This document shows positions 20,451-30,573 of a DNA stretch of 62,000 nt, in pieces. The stretch's first letter is position 1. Each line of letters begins with the position of its first letter. Location: NCBI GenBank assembly GCA_905221605.1, contig CAJNDS010002130.1, forward strand, positions 500,001 to 562,000. The letters run 5' to 3'. The position numbers were made by a program, and so were the translations under genes. The notes beneath the pieces were generated by a model that searched no databases, had not been told where the DNA came from, and saw only the letters and a list, made by a program, of their open reading frames with translations. The stretch comes from Symbiodinium natans (Eukaryota > Sar > Dinophyceae > Suessiales > Symbiodiniaceae).

Positions 20451-20985
20451 TACATGGTCCCTTGTTGGGGTCCTTATAGAAGGGTGCCGTACTACGCAGG
20501 GTACCCTAATGTAGAGAATTACCCATATGGGGCATTTCCTCAAAATAGGGGGAACCCTTATGTACACCCCCCCCCTTGTTCTAGGAGCCCTATGATGACA
20601 AGCCCCCCCCCCCCCCTCCATGTAGGACCGGTAAGAAGCTTTGTGAGTTTTAGGATGACCACTGGAGTACCCCTGTTCACTTGTTGTGACGCCTTTGAAC
20701 AGAAAAGGGTTTAGGGTTATCCTTTCTATTTTTCGGGTACTGGGCAACCTGGACGTACGAAGACAAGTATTTTGAGGATGGTGGCCCCGTTGGATTGCTA
20801 TAGTATTCCATGTGTGTCTTCTGCGTTTAGGATTTCGTTTAGGGTTCAGCGGGCTCAGATGACTATAGGTATTTCTGATTTGCGTTATCCTTGTTGGGGT
20901 CCCTGCGGCATTTTTTGATTTAGTGTGCCCAGAAGGAGGGCTACACTATACCATGGTTAGCTAGCGGGCTGATCGCGGAGAAACT

Positions 20986-21382
20986 TTGGGAAGTTCTTTC
21001 ACCACCATGAATGCTCTCTCCCCGCCTCTCCCCACCCACCCACGTTTCGTGGGGAGGCCCAACGGGCGGTCGCTTGCGGGGTCAGGAGAAGGTCATGAAC
21101 GAAGGGCTACACGGGTGCCCTCATACACCATGGCTCAATGTTACGATAGGGACGATGCTTGCAATAACTACGGTAGATGTTGTGATGATTACAGCTACTA
21201 CTGTAGTAACGATCATTCCTGCAATGACCTATCATGGCCTTACGGTTTCAGGGCTTACCGCTGCCGTGCTTCTTGCCTTCAACGCAGGCCGCCCAAGGCA
21301 TCGCTGCGCTTCTGAGGCAGAGGGCAGTTTTTTTTTTTTTTTTTTTTTTGCGGGGGAGGGGGGCGGGGGGTTGGAGGTTTAG
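20986..21382 (+). CDS. Two overlapping open frames: Cys-rich or membrane-like
   Basis: Frame 1 (20986-21315, 109 codons) contains a Cys/Tyr/Asp-rich stretch (CYDRDDACNNYGRCCDDYSY). Frame 2 (21011-21382) reads the same DNA as a hydrophobic stretch (VTIGTMLAITTVDVVMITAT...) of about 50 residues. Only one is likely translated; frame 2 would be a membrane protein segment. Sequence 21140-21235 is itself loosely repetitive. Confidence 0.3.
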
Positions 21383-21626
21383 AGGGTTTAGAGGGAGGGG
21401 GGCTTAGCTAGGACCTTTCAGGCGACCTCATGAACCGCGGAGCCTGGTGCTGCACAGCATGGCACACAAGAGTATCGAGTCCACTCTCCCTCACCCGTCT
21501 AACATGATGCTGGTGTGTTGGGGGGTTCTTCCGAATATGGGTCTTTTTCTAAGAGTTTTGAAAGTTAGTCAGCCCAACGAACAACCCCCCATTCACTTTC
21601 TTGGTCTTATGCTGATGCTTGCGCAG

Positions 21627-21725
21627 GCTGTTGGCCGCCACAGCCTACGGCGCATTAGCTCCAGCGATTCACCTGAGGCCCCTCCACGGTGTGATTCAGT
21701 GAGATGTGCTCTGAGACTTCTGGGG
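21627..21725 (+). CDS. Candidate internal exon ending at a family A introner
   Basis: Acceptor TTGCGCAG (to 21626), exactly 33 codons (AVGRHSLRRISSSDSPEAPP...), then GTTTCCGAAAG, the family A left end, as donor. The upstream ATG-proximal frame from 21447 (MAHKSIESTLPHPSNMMLVC) is in the same frame and could be an earlier exon. Confidence 0.5.
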
Positions 21726-21800
21726 GTTTCCGAAAGCAGGGGTCCCCTTTGTGGGGGTTCCTATCATGAGGATTATAGTGTTTTGGGGTATGTGAAGATG
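21726..21800 (+). mobile_element. Introner-like element, family A (diverged)
   Basis: Starts GTTTCCGAAAGCAGGGGTCC; inner GGGTTCCTATCATGAGGATTAT corresponds to the AAGGGAATCC region of other copies. The right end is not sharp (GTATGTGAAG near 21797). Confidence 0.4.
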
Positions 21801-21981
21801 TACCCCCCCAAAATTGGGAAGTGCTCATATCCCAACCTCAACTCGTGGGGCGCCAAGCCCCTTGTTGCAGGCAGCTGAACCCCTATGTGGTGTCTACTGG
21901 CACAAGCCCTAGAGTTCCAGTGCCGCGGGGTTTCTGAAGGGAAAGCCAACTGCCGGAAGACTGGAAACTCAGATCTCGTTT

Positions 21982-22112
21982 TAGGGTTTAGGGTTAGGGT
22001 TTAGGGTTTAGGGTCTAGGGTTAGGGTTTAGGGTTTAGGGTTTAGGGTTTAGGGTTTAGGGTTTAGGGTTTAGGGCTTAGGGCTTAGGGCTTAGGGCTTA
22101 GGGGGTTTAGGG
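21982..22112. repeat. TTTAGGG array
   Basis: About 18 units with a GGGCTTA block at the right end, including 6-bp GGTTAG slippage variants. Confidence 0.95.
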
Positions 22113-22163
22113 TTCAGGGCTTCGGCTTCGGAATGTCGGTTTCTCCCATGCCGAAGCCCTGAG

Positions 22164-22220
22164 ACTGCGACGGCGCCCAGCTCGGCGTCGAGTCCGCCGT
22201 GTCGGGGCCCCAAGTCCTAG
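22164..22220 (+). CDS. Candidate internal exon ending at a family G introner
   Basis: 19 open codons (CDGAQLGVESAVSGPQVL) ending CCTAG where GTAGGATACGGGG, the family G left end, begins. Short; the abutment is the main evidence. Confidence 0.35.
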   Translation, partial: TATAPSSASSPPCRGPKS

Positions 22221-22344
22221 GTAGGATACGGGGGACCCTTAAAAGGGAACCCCTTCTTAACCCTCTTCTGGCTCTCTTAAACAGGGACCTTATTCAGAGG
22301 GTCTATATCCCCAAGGGGCCCCCCTAATCCTATCCCCTACCAAG
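22221..22344 (+). mobile_element. Introner-like element, family G
   Basis: Starts GTAGGATACGGGGGACCC and ends GGGGCCCCCCTAATCCTATC then CCCTACCAAG: inverted ends and GT...AG borders. A shorter relative is at 53806-53903. Confidence 0.6.
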
Positions 22345-22382
22345 TGAGGTGAGAAAACGCTGCTCGGTAGGCCTTTGGTGGA

Positions 22383-22488
22383 CGTTTCATATCTTTCCCT
22401 TGTTGGGCTTAGGAGGATTGCATTTGGGAATCTTTTGAGGGTTTAGGGTTTCGGGTTTAGGGTTTAGGGCCTTTAAGGGCCATCCTAG
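22383..22488 (+). mobile_element. Introner-like element, family H, with heptamer insert
   Basis: Starts GTTTCATATCTTTCCCTTGT and ends AAGGGCCATCCTAG. Compared with copies at 41488-41612 and 44192-44271, an extra GGGTTTAGGGTTTCGGGTTTA block lies at GAGGGTTT, i.e. telomere-like repeats were added inside this copy. Confidence 0.55.
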
Positions 22489-22986
22489 GCTGGGTCTAGG
22501 ATTTTTTTTGTTTGTGGGGGTTTTCGACTAAGGGATTTAGGCCGACCGGTGTTTCCAAGCGGCAAGAGACAATCCAACGTCGGGAAGCTTATCCCTAAAC
22601 CCCAAACCACAAACCCCAAAACCCTAAACCCTAAACCCTAACCCCCAATTTATAAACCCTAAACCCTAAGTTAGGGTTGGTGAAACGGTGTAACCAAGGG
22701 CCTTGGGAGCCCAGGCTCCGATACCCCGCAGCCTTTGCTGGCGCGACGTCTTCCGGGTTCGGCAGTGGCCCCTGAGATATTTGAGTAATGGAGCCATGGG
22801 TTCAGGGCTTAGGGTTTAGGGTTTCACCAGCAGTATCAACTCAGATGTTCTGCGTACAGTAGTCCCCTATGTGCCTCGAGGTTTGGGGTTTGCGGGTTTG
22901 TTTCGAGTTCGTTTGGGGGTACAGGGCTTAGGCTCAGTGTTACATGCACTGGGAAAGGAGTACATTGCAGGCGGTCTGACCTCAAG

Positions 22987-23130
22987 CCCCGAAGCCCCCG
23001 AAACCGATTGCTGACGCACGGCCTGCCGCGCAGCTGTTTCAGGATTTTTGGCTGGAGAGTAGGGCAGGGCGTCGGCGGGAGGATTTCCCGGAGTTCGACG
23101 CCCGGAGAGCGGTCGCAACCCCGGAGCCAG
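22987..23130 (+). CDS. Candidate exon, charged
   Basis: About 48 codons open: PIADARPAAQLFQDFWLESR then AGRRREDFPEFDARRAVATP. Acceptor could be TCAAG (22986) or GCGCAG (23031). A minus-strand frame of 83 codons overlaps, but this frame has the more protein-like composition. A T-tract with CTCAG follows, so another exon may begin at about 23150. Confidence 0.45.
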
Positions 23131-23210
23131 TTCTTTTTTTTTTTCTCAGGTTGAGGGTTTTCGGGCCTTTAGGATTTCGGGCTTGCTTCTGCGACATCCA
23201 AAGATTTCAG

Positions 23211-23541
23211 TGCCCAGCTGGGAGCTCTTGGAAATCTCAAGCTTATCGGAGGCTTAGAAGCTCTCAAGCCGTATGTTGCACTTGTGGCACTGCGCGCTGT
23301 GCATCATCCATGGTTCAAACATCCTCTTCAAGCTGGGTGCCCTAACTCCATGGAGCCAAGGTGGCAGCAATTTTGTCTGCGCTCCCTGCTGGCGCGCGGC
23401 CGGCCGGGGGCAATGGGCCGCCCGGCACTTATCCACCTCCGCAAAGCATGGTCAATCCGGGGCCAGGACATGTTTCAACACACGGTCCTGCAGCAGGGCA
23501 TGTTCAGTGAGAGGTTTGAGTGGTCTTGCCTGCGAAGCAAG
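23211..23541 (+). CDS. Candidate exon, 110 codons
   Basis: Acceptor TTTCAG (to 23210). The frame stays open for about 160 codons; contains KLIGGLEALKPYVALVALRA, HHPWFKHP and FSERFEWSCLRSK before AAG-GTTGTGT, a possible donor. The frame continues to 23694 but the later part overlaps the Lys/Asp/Glu-rich exon series in another frame. No family identified with confidence; HHPWF recalls the last helix of protein kinases but nothing else supports that. Confidence 0.5.
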
Positions 23542-23611
23542 GTTGTGTACGTGAAATCCCTTCAAGCTGTGCGCTTTCGGACTGAGGAAGAAGCGAATCG
23601 GCAGATAGAAA

Positions 23612-24920
23612 GAAGAAGGACAAGGAGAAAGACAAGGCCTGGGAGTAGGGAGGAAGGCAGTCTCAAGGCCTTCAGCTTTTCCGGTGCCCACTGACAGTCT
23701 GTTTTTTCGAGAAGTTGGCAGTGGAAGTATGCAGCGCATGTGGAATATGACTTCCACAGCGATGTCCTGGTTGCAGGACAAGAAAAAGGACAAGGACGGC
23801 ATTGATTTTGTCGGAAGAGCTGACTTGGCACATTGTCCCTGTGAGCATTGTTTATGTCATGCAAGACGCAGGACAAAGAGAAGAAGAAGGATCGTAGTCG
23901 GAGTCGCGGGAAGGAGCCCATGACTGATTGAAGCAATTGGAATCCGGAAACTTCATTGCTTCGGCAAGCTTGGGTCACCACGAGTTTCTCAGACTTGTCC
24001 TCGAACAGACGGAGGGATGCTTCAGAGAGAACGAAGCCCGAAACCGCCCCAAGCCCTAGGCCCCAAAGCCCTCGCAACTGGGAGCTCCCTCGCAACCATT
24101 GCCGAGGAGAAGGACAGGGAACGGAAGGACAAAGAGAAGGCCGGGGCCCTCAATCTCCCGCTGAGCTATGTGCGAATCATATAGGGGTCGCAGCAATTGG
24201 TAATAGTGGTATTCATACCACAATAAGCCCCCAAAACCCTATTCTAATTACTGAGGCCCCTGTATTACTCATGGGATCGCTGCAGTTGTCCTCTGGGAGT
24301 GTCTCACTCCCCACGCAGGGGGAGGCTGCACGTCTCATATGGAACCAAGATGTGACAACTGATGGTGTTACTGAACTGGCAGGGTAAAGAGAAGGATAAG
24401 GAAAGGAAGGAGAAGGACAAGGTCCCTGGCCTTGCTGCTTGCGGCTTCTACCCCAGTACGTCCTTTCAAGTGAATGGCCCCGAATCCCGCGCCGTCATGT
24501 TCCACTGAAGACAAGAAGGACAAGGAGAAGGACAAAGAGAAAGACAAGAAAGACAAAGACAGGGAGAAGGTCCTTCTCTTTGCCGTGCACTTTGCGTCAG
24601 TGTGTTTTTTGAACCTTTTACAGCCGCATGGGGGGGGGGGGGTGAGCATCAAGGCCAGCAAGTCTGCTTTGTCTTTAATTTCTTATTCTTGGTAGCCCAG
24701 TGGTACCCTTTACCATTTTTTGGTTCTGGGTTCCCTTATACAGTAACCAACCAAAACAAAGGTGCCCTTAATATAATATGGTTACTGGGCTACTAAGTAT
24801 TTGCAAGTCATGACTTCATTTGCTTGAAGCTGTCGATGTGCGCTTCGTGCAGCGTAGTCAGGACAAGGAGAAGGACAAAGAGAAGGAGAAGGAGAAGACT
24901 CCGGCCGAGGATCGGTTTAA
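23612..24920 (+). CDS. Cluster of Lys/Asp/Glu-rich exon-like segments
   Basis: Seven segments encode KDKEK-type peptides in protein-like codon register: ~23612 (KKDKEKDKAWE), ~23781 (DKKKDKDG), ~23872 (DKEKKKDRSRSRGKEP), ~24103 (EKDRERKDKEKAG), ~24382 (GKEKDKERKEKDK), ~24509 (DKKDKEKDKEKDKKDKDREK) and ~24861 (DKEKDKEKEKEKTPAEDRFK). Most follow an AG. This composition, with one RSRSR, is typical of nuclear RNA-processing proteins, but such low complexity does not identify a family. They could also be copies of one repeat-bearing exon. Confidence 0.4.
24186..24268 (+). mobile_element. Family F element
   Basis: AACCCTATTCTAATTACTGA followed by GGCCCCTGTATTAC near the right; left part GGGGTCGCAGCAATTGG. 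Lies between two of the Lys/Asp/Glu-rich segments. Confidence 0.4.
24692..24797 (+). mobile_element. Introner-like element, family I
   Basis: Starts GTAGCCCAGTGGTACC and ends GGTTACTGGGCTACTAAG: inverted ends, GT...AG borders, 106 bp. No second copy noticed in the window. Confidence 0.6.
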
Positions 24921-24923
24921 GGG

Positions 24924-24961
24924 GGTAGGGTTTAGGGTTTAGGGTTTAGGGTTTAGGGTTT
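24924..24961. repeat. TTTAGGG array
   Basis: Five units directly after the last Lys/Asp/Glu-rich segment. Confidence 0.9.
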
Positions 24962-25134
24962 TAGAGTGGCTGGTCTATTTGATGCCTTGAAAGCTCAGAA
25001 TGCAACCTTCACTCGAAGCCCTGGCGCTTCAGAAACCCCACAGCCCCAACACCCCAAACTCCAGGCCCTGAACTGAACTCTGAGCCCCAAGCTCCAAACC
25101 ACCGAAGCCCGAAACCCTACGTAAACTGTGAAGC

Positions 25135-25502
25135 CCGAAGTCCTAAACCCTAAACCCTATCCCCAAGCCCTAAACCCTCAAACCCTCAAACCCTAAACCC
25201 TAAACCCTGAACCCTAAACCCTAAACCCTAAACCCTAAACCCTAAACCCTAAACCCTAAACCCTAAACCCTAAACCCTATTCCCGAAACCCTAAGCCCTC
25301 AGCGTTTCCAAGAGGCGCCCGCTGCGGCGCCGGCTGACGAGGAGCCCAAGGCACCCGGGTCTTGGGAAGACCGGCTCAAGACTCGAGACTCCCTAAACCC
25401 TAAACCCTAAACCCTAAACCCTAAACCCTAAACCCTAAACCCTAAACCCTAAACCCTAAACCCTAAACCCTAAACCCTAAACTCTAAACCCTTAAACCCC
25501 CC
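25135..25502. repeat. Paired CCCTAAA arrays flanking an exon-sized island
   Basis: Arrays at 25137-25300 and 25390-25495. The ~85-bp island between them (25305-25389) is open as APAAAPADEEPKAPGSWEDR. Beyond 25500 the repeats decay into CCCCTAAA/CCCCCTAA variants to about 25720. Confidence 0.9.
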
Positions 25503-25909
25503 TGAACCCCCCCTAAACCCTCCTAAGCCCCTTCAACCCCCCTTAAACCCCCTAAACCCCTAAGCCCCCTTAAACCCCCCCCCCTAACCCCCCTAAGCCC
25601 CTCTAAACCACCTAAGCACGCTAAACCCCCCAAAGCTGCAACGCTAAATCCTAAACCCCAACCCCTAAGCCCTAAGCCCTAAGCCCAAGCCCTAAACCCT
25701 CAGCCCTAAACCCTAAACCCTCAATCCTGAACCCTACCTAAAACCCTACCTAAACTCTATATAAACCCTATTTCAACCAAATATAACCCCTAAACCCGAA
25801 ACCCTACACCAGTCTTGCCAGGAAGCGGCGGCGGAGCCGCCGACTGCGGCGGACGACGGCGATGACGTGACGGCCGTAGGCCCTGGAGGCCAGATCTTGA
25901 ACACTTTGG

Positions 25910-26110
25910 GGCTGAGGGTTTTGTCGCGTTAGGGTTTTTAGGGTTTAGGGTTAGGGCTTAGGGTTTAGGGCTTGGGGCTTGAGGTTTGGGGCCAAGGGTT
26001 TAGGGTTTAGGGCTTAGGGCTTAGGGTTTGGGGCTGAGGGTTTGGGGCTTTAGGGTTTGGGGCTTAGGGTTTGGGCTTAGGGTTTGGGGCTTTAGGGTTT
26101 GGGGCTGGTT
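25910..26110. repeat. Variant array: TTTAGGG with TTTGGGGCTTAGGG blocks
   Basis: GGGTTTGGGGCTTAGGG-type composite units repeat several times, showing local spread of a variant. Confidence 0.85.
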
Positions 26111-26789
26111 AGGGTTTGGGGCTTTGTGTTTTGTTAGGATGATTTGGGGATTTGGGGGGGTTCAGGGTTTCTAAGGTTTTGAGAGTTTAAGGGTTTTCTG
26201 GACACCGGGGGCTTTCGGGGTGAGCTGGGGCACAGTGCTGATTCGGAATCTTGGCCTTAGGAAGCCTACCCCTAAACCCTATTCCCCTAAACCCTACACC
26301 CTAAACCCCAAACCCTAGACCCTAAACCCTAAATCCTAAACCCTAAAACCCCGAGATCCAGGCTCAGATCAAAGGTTGTTCCCAAGTTGGACCAGGTACC
26401 ATTTTCGATAGAAGAAGCCCCTGATAGACAGAGGCCCCACGCAAACACAAGGGATCCGGACACATGGAACCTCTGATGCCCCCAGAGCGGTAGCTTAGGT
26501 CAGGCTGCATATTTGAAGTGGGGGCTTATGTAGCTGTTAGGGTTTAGGGTTTAGGGTCTAGGGTATAGGGTTCAGGGTTTAGGGTGTAGAGTTTAGGGTT
26601 TAGGTTTAAGGTGAGTGTACTTAGGGTTCCTTGTAAATATTGGTGAGTGTATCGATTGGGTGTCCTTTTGAGGGGATACGAGTGATGAATACCAGCCCTG
26701 CTTCACTTAGAGATTCTTTGGAGAGCGCGCTAAACCTCAAACCACAATCGCCAAGACCTACGGCAGCTTCCACTACTGTGCAACCCTAA

Positions 26790-26905
26790 ACCCTAAACAC
26801 TAACCCCAAACCCTAAACCCTAAACCCGAAACCCTAAACCCTAAACCCTAAACCCTAAACCCTAAACCCTAAACCCTAAACCCTAAACCCTAAACCCTAA
26901 ACCCT
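26790..26905. repeat. CCCTAAA array
   Basis: About 14 units with two variants near the left end, directly before an exon-like segment. Confidence 0.95.
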
Positions 26906-26907
26906 CC

Positions 26908-27161
26908 ACTCCCCGAGGGCGTAAACTCACGGCCGGGGAGCGCATTCGACTAGCGCGTGCCAAAGCTGCCAACGCCCCCGGGAAGAAGAGCATTGCCATA
27001 GGGATCCTTGGTTCAGGAAAGATGGGATTCGCTGAACGAGATGTGCGGCTCGTTAGGAAAAGTAAGCCAGGACCGAAATCGTTGTGGTTGGTTTGGGTGG
27101 GGGTTATCATGAGCTTTGGTTCGATCCGTGCTCGATTTTCTACAACTACATAGGAAAGCAA
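26908..27161 (+). CDS. Candidate exons, basic
   Basis: The frame is open for ~84 codons: TAGERIRLARAKAANAPGKK in the first part. A second frame, from a GGTTCAG acceptor (27017) to a GTAAGCC donor (27061), reads ERWDSLNEMCGSLGK. The string GILGSGKMG superficially resembles a Rossmann glycine motif, but it spans the likely splice site and is not claimed. Confidence 0.35.
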
Positions 27162-27177
27162 TTGAAAGGACTCCGGC

Positions 27178-27768
27178 ATGCGGACCCCTCCTCCCTGCTC
27201 ACGAACAGAGAGAGATCACCGGCAAATGCAGAGCATGATGGCATGGGGGCCCCACGAGCAAAGCAGTACAGTGTACCTTCAGTGGCTTGGACCGCACGGT
27301 GAAACTTGCAGCCCGCGCAGTCGGGGCCGTGCAAAGAAGTGGAAGGGCGAAGCCCAGGCTAGAGAAGCATCCGACAGGCAGGCGCGGAGAATGCAGAAGA
27401 GGTGCAGGCAGGAAAAGAGGGGAAAAAAGGAGGGAGAAACCAGGCTAACTCAACCCAAGGAGTCGGGAAGGACAGGGGCCCCCTCGCAGGCAGTGGACTG
27501 GGCCGCACCAAGGAAGCAACGACCGGGGCCCTTAACGGGCCGGTCGGGAAGCAATACCAGCCAACACGGCACACAACCAATTAGTCACTTTTTAGGACGT
27601 TGCTCAGAAGGCAGCCTCCCCAGTCCAGCCCCCTCTCGAGTTCCACGTTTCGGTTCGTTTCGGTTGCACGTTCCCTGCGATGGTTCGCGTGTTTTTTTGT
27701 GGTTGCGGTTCGCTTCTACACGTTTTTTTTCGGTTCGCGTTTGGATTCCCGACTTCCTGTTGGTTTAG
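27178..27768 (+). CDS. Open frame of 196 codons, Arg/Lys-rich middle
   Basis: One of the longest frames. The middle is strongly basic and helical (ASDRQARRMQKRCRQEKRGK), then Ser/Pro-rich, then a Phe/Arg-rich tail made of CGGTTCG-like repeats. A second frame at 27084-27302 (HADPSSLLTNRERSPANAEH) overlaps its start. Exon borders unclear; no family recognised. Confidence 0.4.
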   Translation: MRTPPPCSRTERDHRQMQSMMAWGPHEQSSTVYLQWLGPHGETCSPRSRGRAKKWKGEAQAREASDRQARRMQKRCRQEKRGKKEGETRLTQPKESGRTGAPSQAVDWAAPRKQRPGPLTGRSGSNTSQHGTQPISHFLGRCSEGSLPSPAPSRVPRFGSFRLHVPCDGSRVFLWLRFASTRFFSVRVWIPDFLLV

Positions 27769-28021
27769 GCCTTGCGGGCGGTAGGGTACAGGATGTGCAG
27801 GGCTTTGGGTCACCAAACATCATGAATCGAATGGCATGGTAGCATCCGCGAAGAGATAAAACCCCCATAGCGAGCCAAGGAGCACCTCCGGAAGCAGCAG
27901 CCGTGCTTGCAACTTCAGTAGTAGTGCGGGGTGTGTGGGTACCACTTAGGGTATATGGTTTCATGACAGAGAACTTCTCTAAGCTTGATTGGGGCCTCTT
28001 TACCTCTAGGGTGGACCATCG

Positions 28022-28369
28022 TTGAGGGAACTGGCCAGAGTGTGTCTTTGTCAGAGTCCTGTTTCGCAGCTCAGAAAGCTACTGCTGGGAGAGCTGTGTG
28101 TTGAGTCCAGAATCCCCTCAATTGCAGCTTGTATCCGCAATGTCGACAGGGTCTCAGGTCTTACTTCTACTGCTCACATGACACCCCGACGCACCAAGGC
28201 AGCTACAGCAGCAGCAGCAGCACGCCGTCTGAAAAGAAAAAGAAGAAGAAGAGTAAGACCAAGAAACGGTGCAGGCCTCGGTTTATCCCGGTATGCCCTG
28301 TCTTATGGCCTGTCTTACTGCGAGCGCAGTCTGGTTCCAAGCAATTGGGGGGGGGGGGGGGGTTTCTGA
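28022..28369 (+). CDS. Open frame with Lys-rich stretch
   Basis: 115 codons (LARVCLCQSPVSQLRKLLLG...). In a second frame the same DNA gives SYSSSSSTPSEKKKKKKSKT, preceded by an AG; that reading looks like a short Ser/Lys-rich exon. CAATTGCAG at 28123-28131 is a plausible acceptor. Confidence 0.35.
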   Translation: MRELARVCLCQSPVSQLRKLLLGELCVESRIPSIAACIRNVDRVSGLTSTAHMTPRRTKAATAAAAARRLKRKRRRRVRPRNGAGLGLSRYALSYGLSYCERSLVPSNWGGGGGF

Positions 28370-28413
28370 AGGTTCAGGCAGTTCATGGTCTGGGCTTATT
28401 GCCCGGGTGTTGA

Positions 28414-28620
28414 AGATGCATAAATCGTGGGACCTTTTGTAAGATCTACGAACCCAGGTCTCGAAGCCCGATCAGCAGCTACGGCGGCCTTGTTCCGGTG
28501 CCCTTGTGGCTGCCGCGTCCGGCCAACTACGGCCAGGCCCAGCCGCTGCAAGAGCCCAATTTGGCGCCCCTGAATTTTCAACCCCAAGCAGCAAACCCTA
28601 AATACTTGATAACTACGTGC
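28414..28620 (+). CDS. Candidate exon, Pro/Gln/Asn-rich
   Basis: About 68 open codons: CKIYEPRSRSPISSYGGLVP then PRPANYGQAQPLQEPNLAPL. Low-complexity Pro/Gln/Tyr composition with RSRS, as in many RNA-binding proteins (inference only). Ends near the heptamer variants at 28620. Confidence 0.45.
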
Positions 28621-28704
28621 TTAGGGTTTTTTGTTTCGGGTTTGGGGCTTAGGGTTTACTCAACCCTACATACCTAACCCTAAACCAAGTTCCTCAGATT
28701 GCAG

Positions 28705-28749
28705 CAAGCGTCGTCGGAGCTTGAAGTGATCCCCAAAAAGGGACCGTAG
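28705..28749 (+). CDS. Candidate short terminal exon
   Basis: GATTGCAG acceptor, then QASSELEVIPKKGP and TAG. 15 codons, so weak by length; the acceptor is good. Confidence 0.3.
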   Translation, partial: QASSELEVIPKKGP

Positions 28750-29009
28750 TTAAGAGAACTAACCGCAAATAGTCGGAAAGAACACTAGGCCCTACTACGC
28801 GTCACTCTACCCAAAAAATGCCCCGAAAAAACAGCCATCAAAAACAAAGCACACACACATGTTAATGAAGCCCTCTACTTTGAACTTGAGGCAGAGTTGT
28901 CAGGAGATTGAGGGTGGGAACCGCAATTTTGTGCCAAGTGGGACCCATTTTTAAGGCTCATCTGGGTCGAATTCAACGGGAAAAAGGGCGCTAACCCTTT
29001 CTCGAGCAG

Positions 29010-29125
29010 TTGTCGCCGAAGACTCGGAAGAGGTATTGTGGAAGAAGCCAGGCGCCCATGATGCTCATGATGCTCATGATTCTGGGTTGCCGGTTGTACG
29101 CAAAAGAACTGGGCAGGCCCTTTAA
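29010..29125 (+). CDS. Candidate terminal exon with AHD repeats
   Basis: Acceptor TCGAGCAG. 38 codons ending TAA: VAEDSEEVLWKKPG, then AHDAHDAHDSG, then basic tail. The triple CATGATGCT unit resembles GCTGATGCTCATGATGC at 5.69-5.74 kb. Confidence 0.45.
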
Positions 29126-29489
29126 ACCCTGAAGGTCTAAACCTTATGAACCCTGAAGCACTAAACCCTATGAACCCTAGAACCCTGAAACTCCAAAACC
29201 CACAAAGCCTAAATCCCTAAACCCTAAACCCCGACACCTCTGAACCCCAAAACCCCAAACCCTGAACCCTGAAACCCTAAAACCCCTAAACCCTTAAAGC
29301 TCTAAACCCTAAACCCGAAACCCTAAACCCCGAAACCTCTAAACCCCTAAAACCCGAAACTCTAAACCCCGAAACCTCTACACCCCTAAACCCTCCCTAA
29401 GCCGCCCGAAAGCCGACGCGTCAGGACTTCGTCACCGGCGGCGGCAGCGCTCCGATGGGCTCCTTGGAACTGCAACCGAAGCGGAGTGT

Positions 29490-29960
29490 CGGGGTTTTAG
29501 GGGGCTTTTAGGGTTTAGGGTTTAGGGTTTAGGGTTTAAGGTTTAGGGTTTAGGGTTTTAGGGGTTCGGGGGATTATAAAGGGGTTTAGTGGTTTTTGCG
29601 GTTTAGGGTTTTTAGGGTTTAATTAGGGCTTAGGGGTTTTGGGGTTTTAGGGCTTAGGGGTTTTGGGGTTTTAGGGCTTAGAGGTTGAAGAGTTTGTGTA
29701 GGGGTGTTCGGTTTAGGGTTTCGTGTTAGGCGTTTAGGGGTTTAGGGGTTCAGTAGGGGTTTAGTAGGGGTTTGGTAGGGGTTTAGTAGGGGTAGGGGTT
29801 AAGGAGGGAGTTTAGGAGTTTAGGGGTTCAGGAGGGGGTTTAAAAGTTTAAGGGTTTCGGGGGTGTTCAGGGGCGTTCAGGGGTTTTCGGGGCTGGTTGG
29901 ATAGGGCTTAGGGGTTTAGGGGTCTTAGAGTCTTTGGGGGTTGTGGGGCTTTGGTGGGCT
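29490..29960. repeat. Degenerate TTTAGGG-derived region
   Basis: True TTTAGGG units at 29508-29560 grade into GGGGTTTAG/GGGGTTCAG variants (8- and 11-bp periods such as GTAGGGGTTTA) over ~450 bp. Confidence 0.85.
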
Positions 29961-30022
29961 TCAGGGTTGAGGGTTTTCGAGTTGAACCCTTTAAACACCA
30001 AGCCCCAAACCTACCAACTCCC

Positions 30023-30112
30023 ATGCAGGAGTCCTTGTTCCCTAAGCCCTCAATTCCCCCTTTCGTGCCAACACGGAACCTGAACATCCTAAACTTGTCT
30101 GAGGCGGCCTGA
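30023..30112 (+). CDS. Candidate terminal exon
   Basis: 29 codons plus TGA from ATG or from a CATGCAG acceptor: ESLFPKPSIPPFVPTRNLNI, ending LNLSEAA. Function unknown. Confidence 0.4.
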   Translation: MQESLFPKPSIPPFVPTRNLNILNLSEAA

Positions 30113-30263
30113 CCAGCTTCCTCGAAGCTCAGAGACTCTCGGTTTAGACTTCAAGGCGTTAGATGTGAATGGACGCCGTACATGCAGGGTGGGATGAGGA
30201 GGGTTCATGCTCCGGGGGCAAAGGGTATTCTTGAAGATTGAGGTCAAGTCCTCACCCCCCAAA

Positions 30264-30356
30264 AACCCTAAACCCTAAACCCTAAACCCTAAACCCTAAA
30301 CCCTAAACCCTAAACCCTAAACCCTAAACCCTAAACCCTAAACCCTAAACCCTCAA
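30264..30356. repeat. CCCTAAA array
   Basis: Thirteen near-perfect units. Confidence 0.95.
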
Positions 30357-30488
30357 CTACAGTGATGGTATCTTGGGCCGGGCCTCGAGGGCTTGGGATC
30401 TGCTTGGGGTCTGGGGTTAGCCTCGAATCCATTTGTAGGGGGCCGGGATGTTCTTGGAGGTGAAATTTCGAGTACGCTTTCCCTTCAG

Positions 30489-30561
30489 GTGCCGGCTGGC
30501 ATCCGGGTGGAGGGCTGTAGGGTTTCGCGGCTTCAGGAGTTCGACTCCACGCCCCTGCTAG
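30489..30561 (+). CDS. Candidate internal exon
   Basis: CCCTTCAG acceptor, 24 codons (VPAGIRVEGCRVSRLQEFDS...), donor CTAG-GTTTGAGG. Confidence 0.4.
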
Positions 30562-30573
30562 GTTTGAGGCATC

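Noticed and set aside
23562-24095. 177-codon minus-strand frame
   Set aside because: It is the antisense of the Lys/Asp/Glu-rich and preceding plus-strand exons; the plus strand has splice-like signals and repeated KDKEK peptides.
26975-27030. GILGSGKMG as a Rossmann NAD(P)-binding motif
   Set aside because: The string spans a likely GGTTCAG acceptor, and no beta-alpha-beta context follows.
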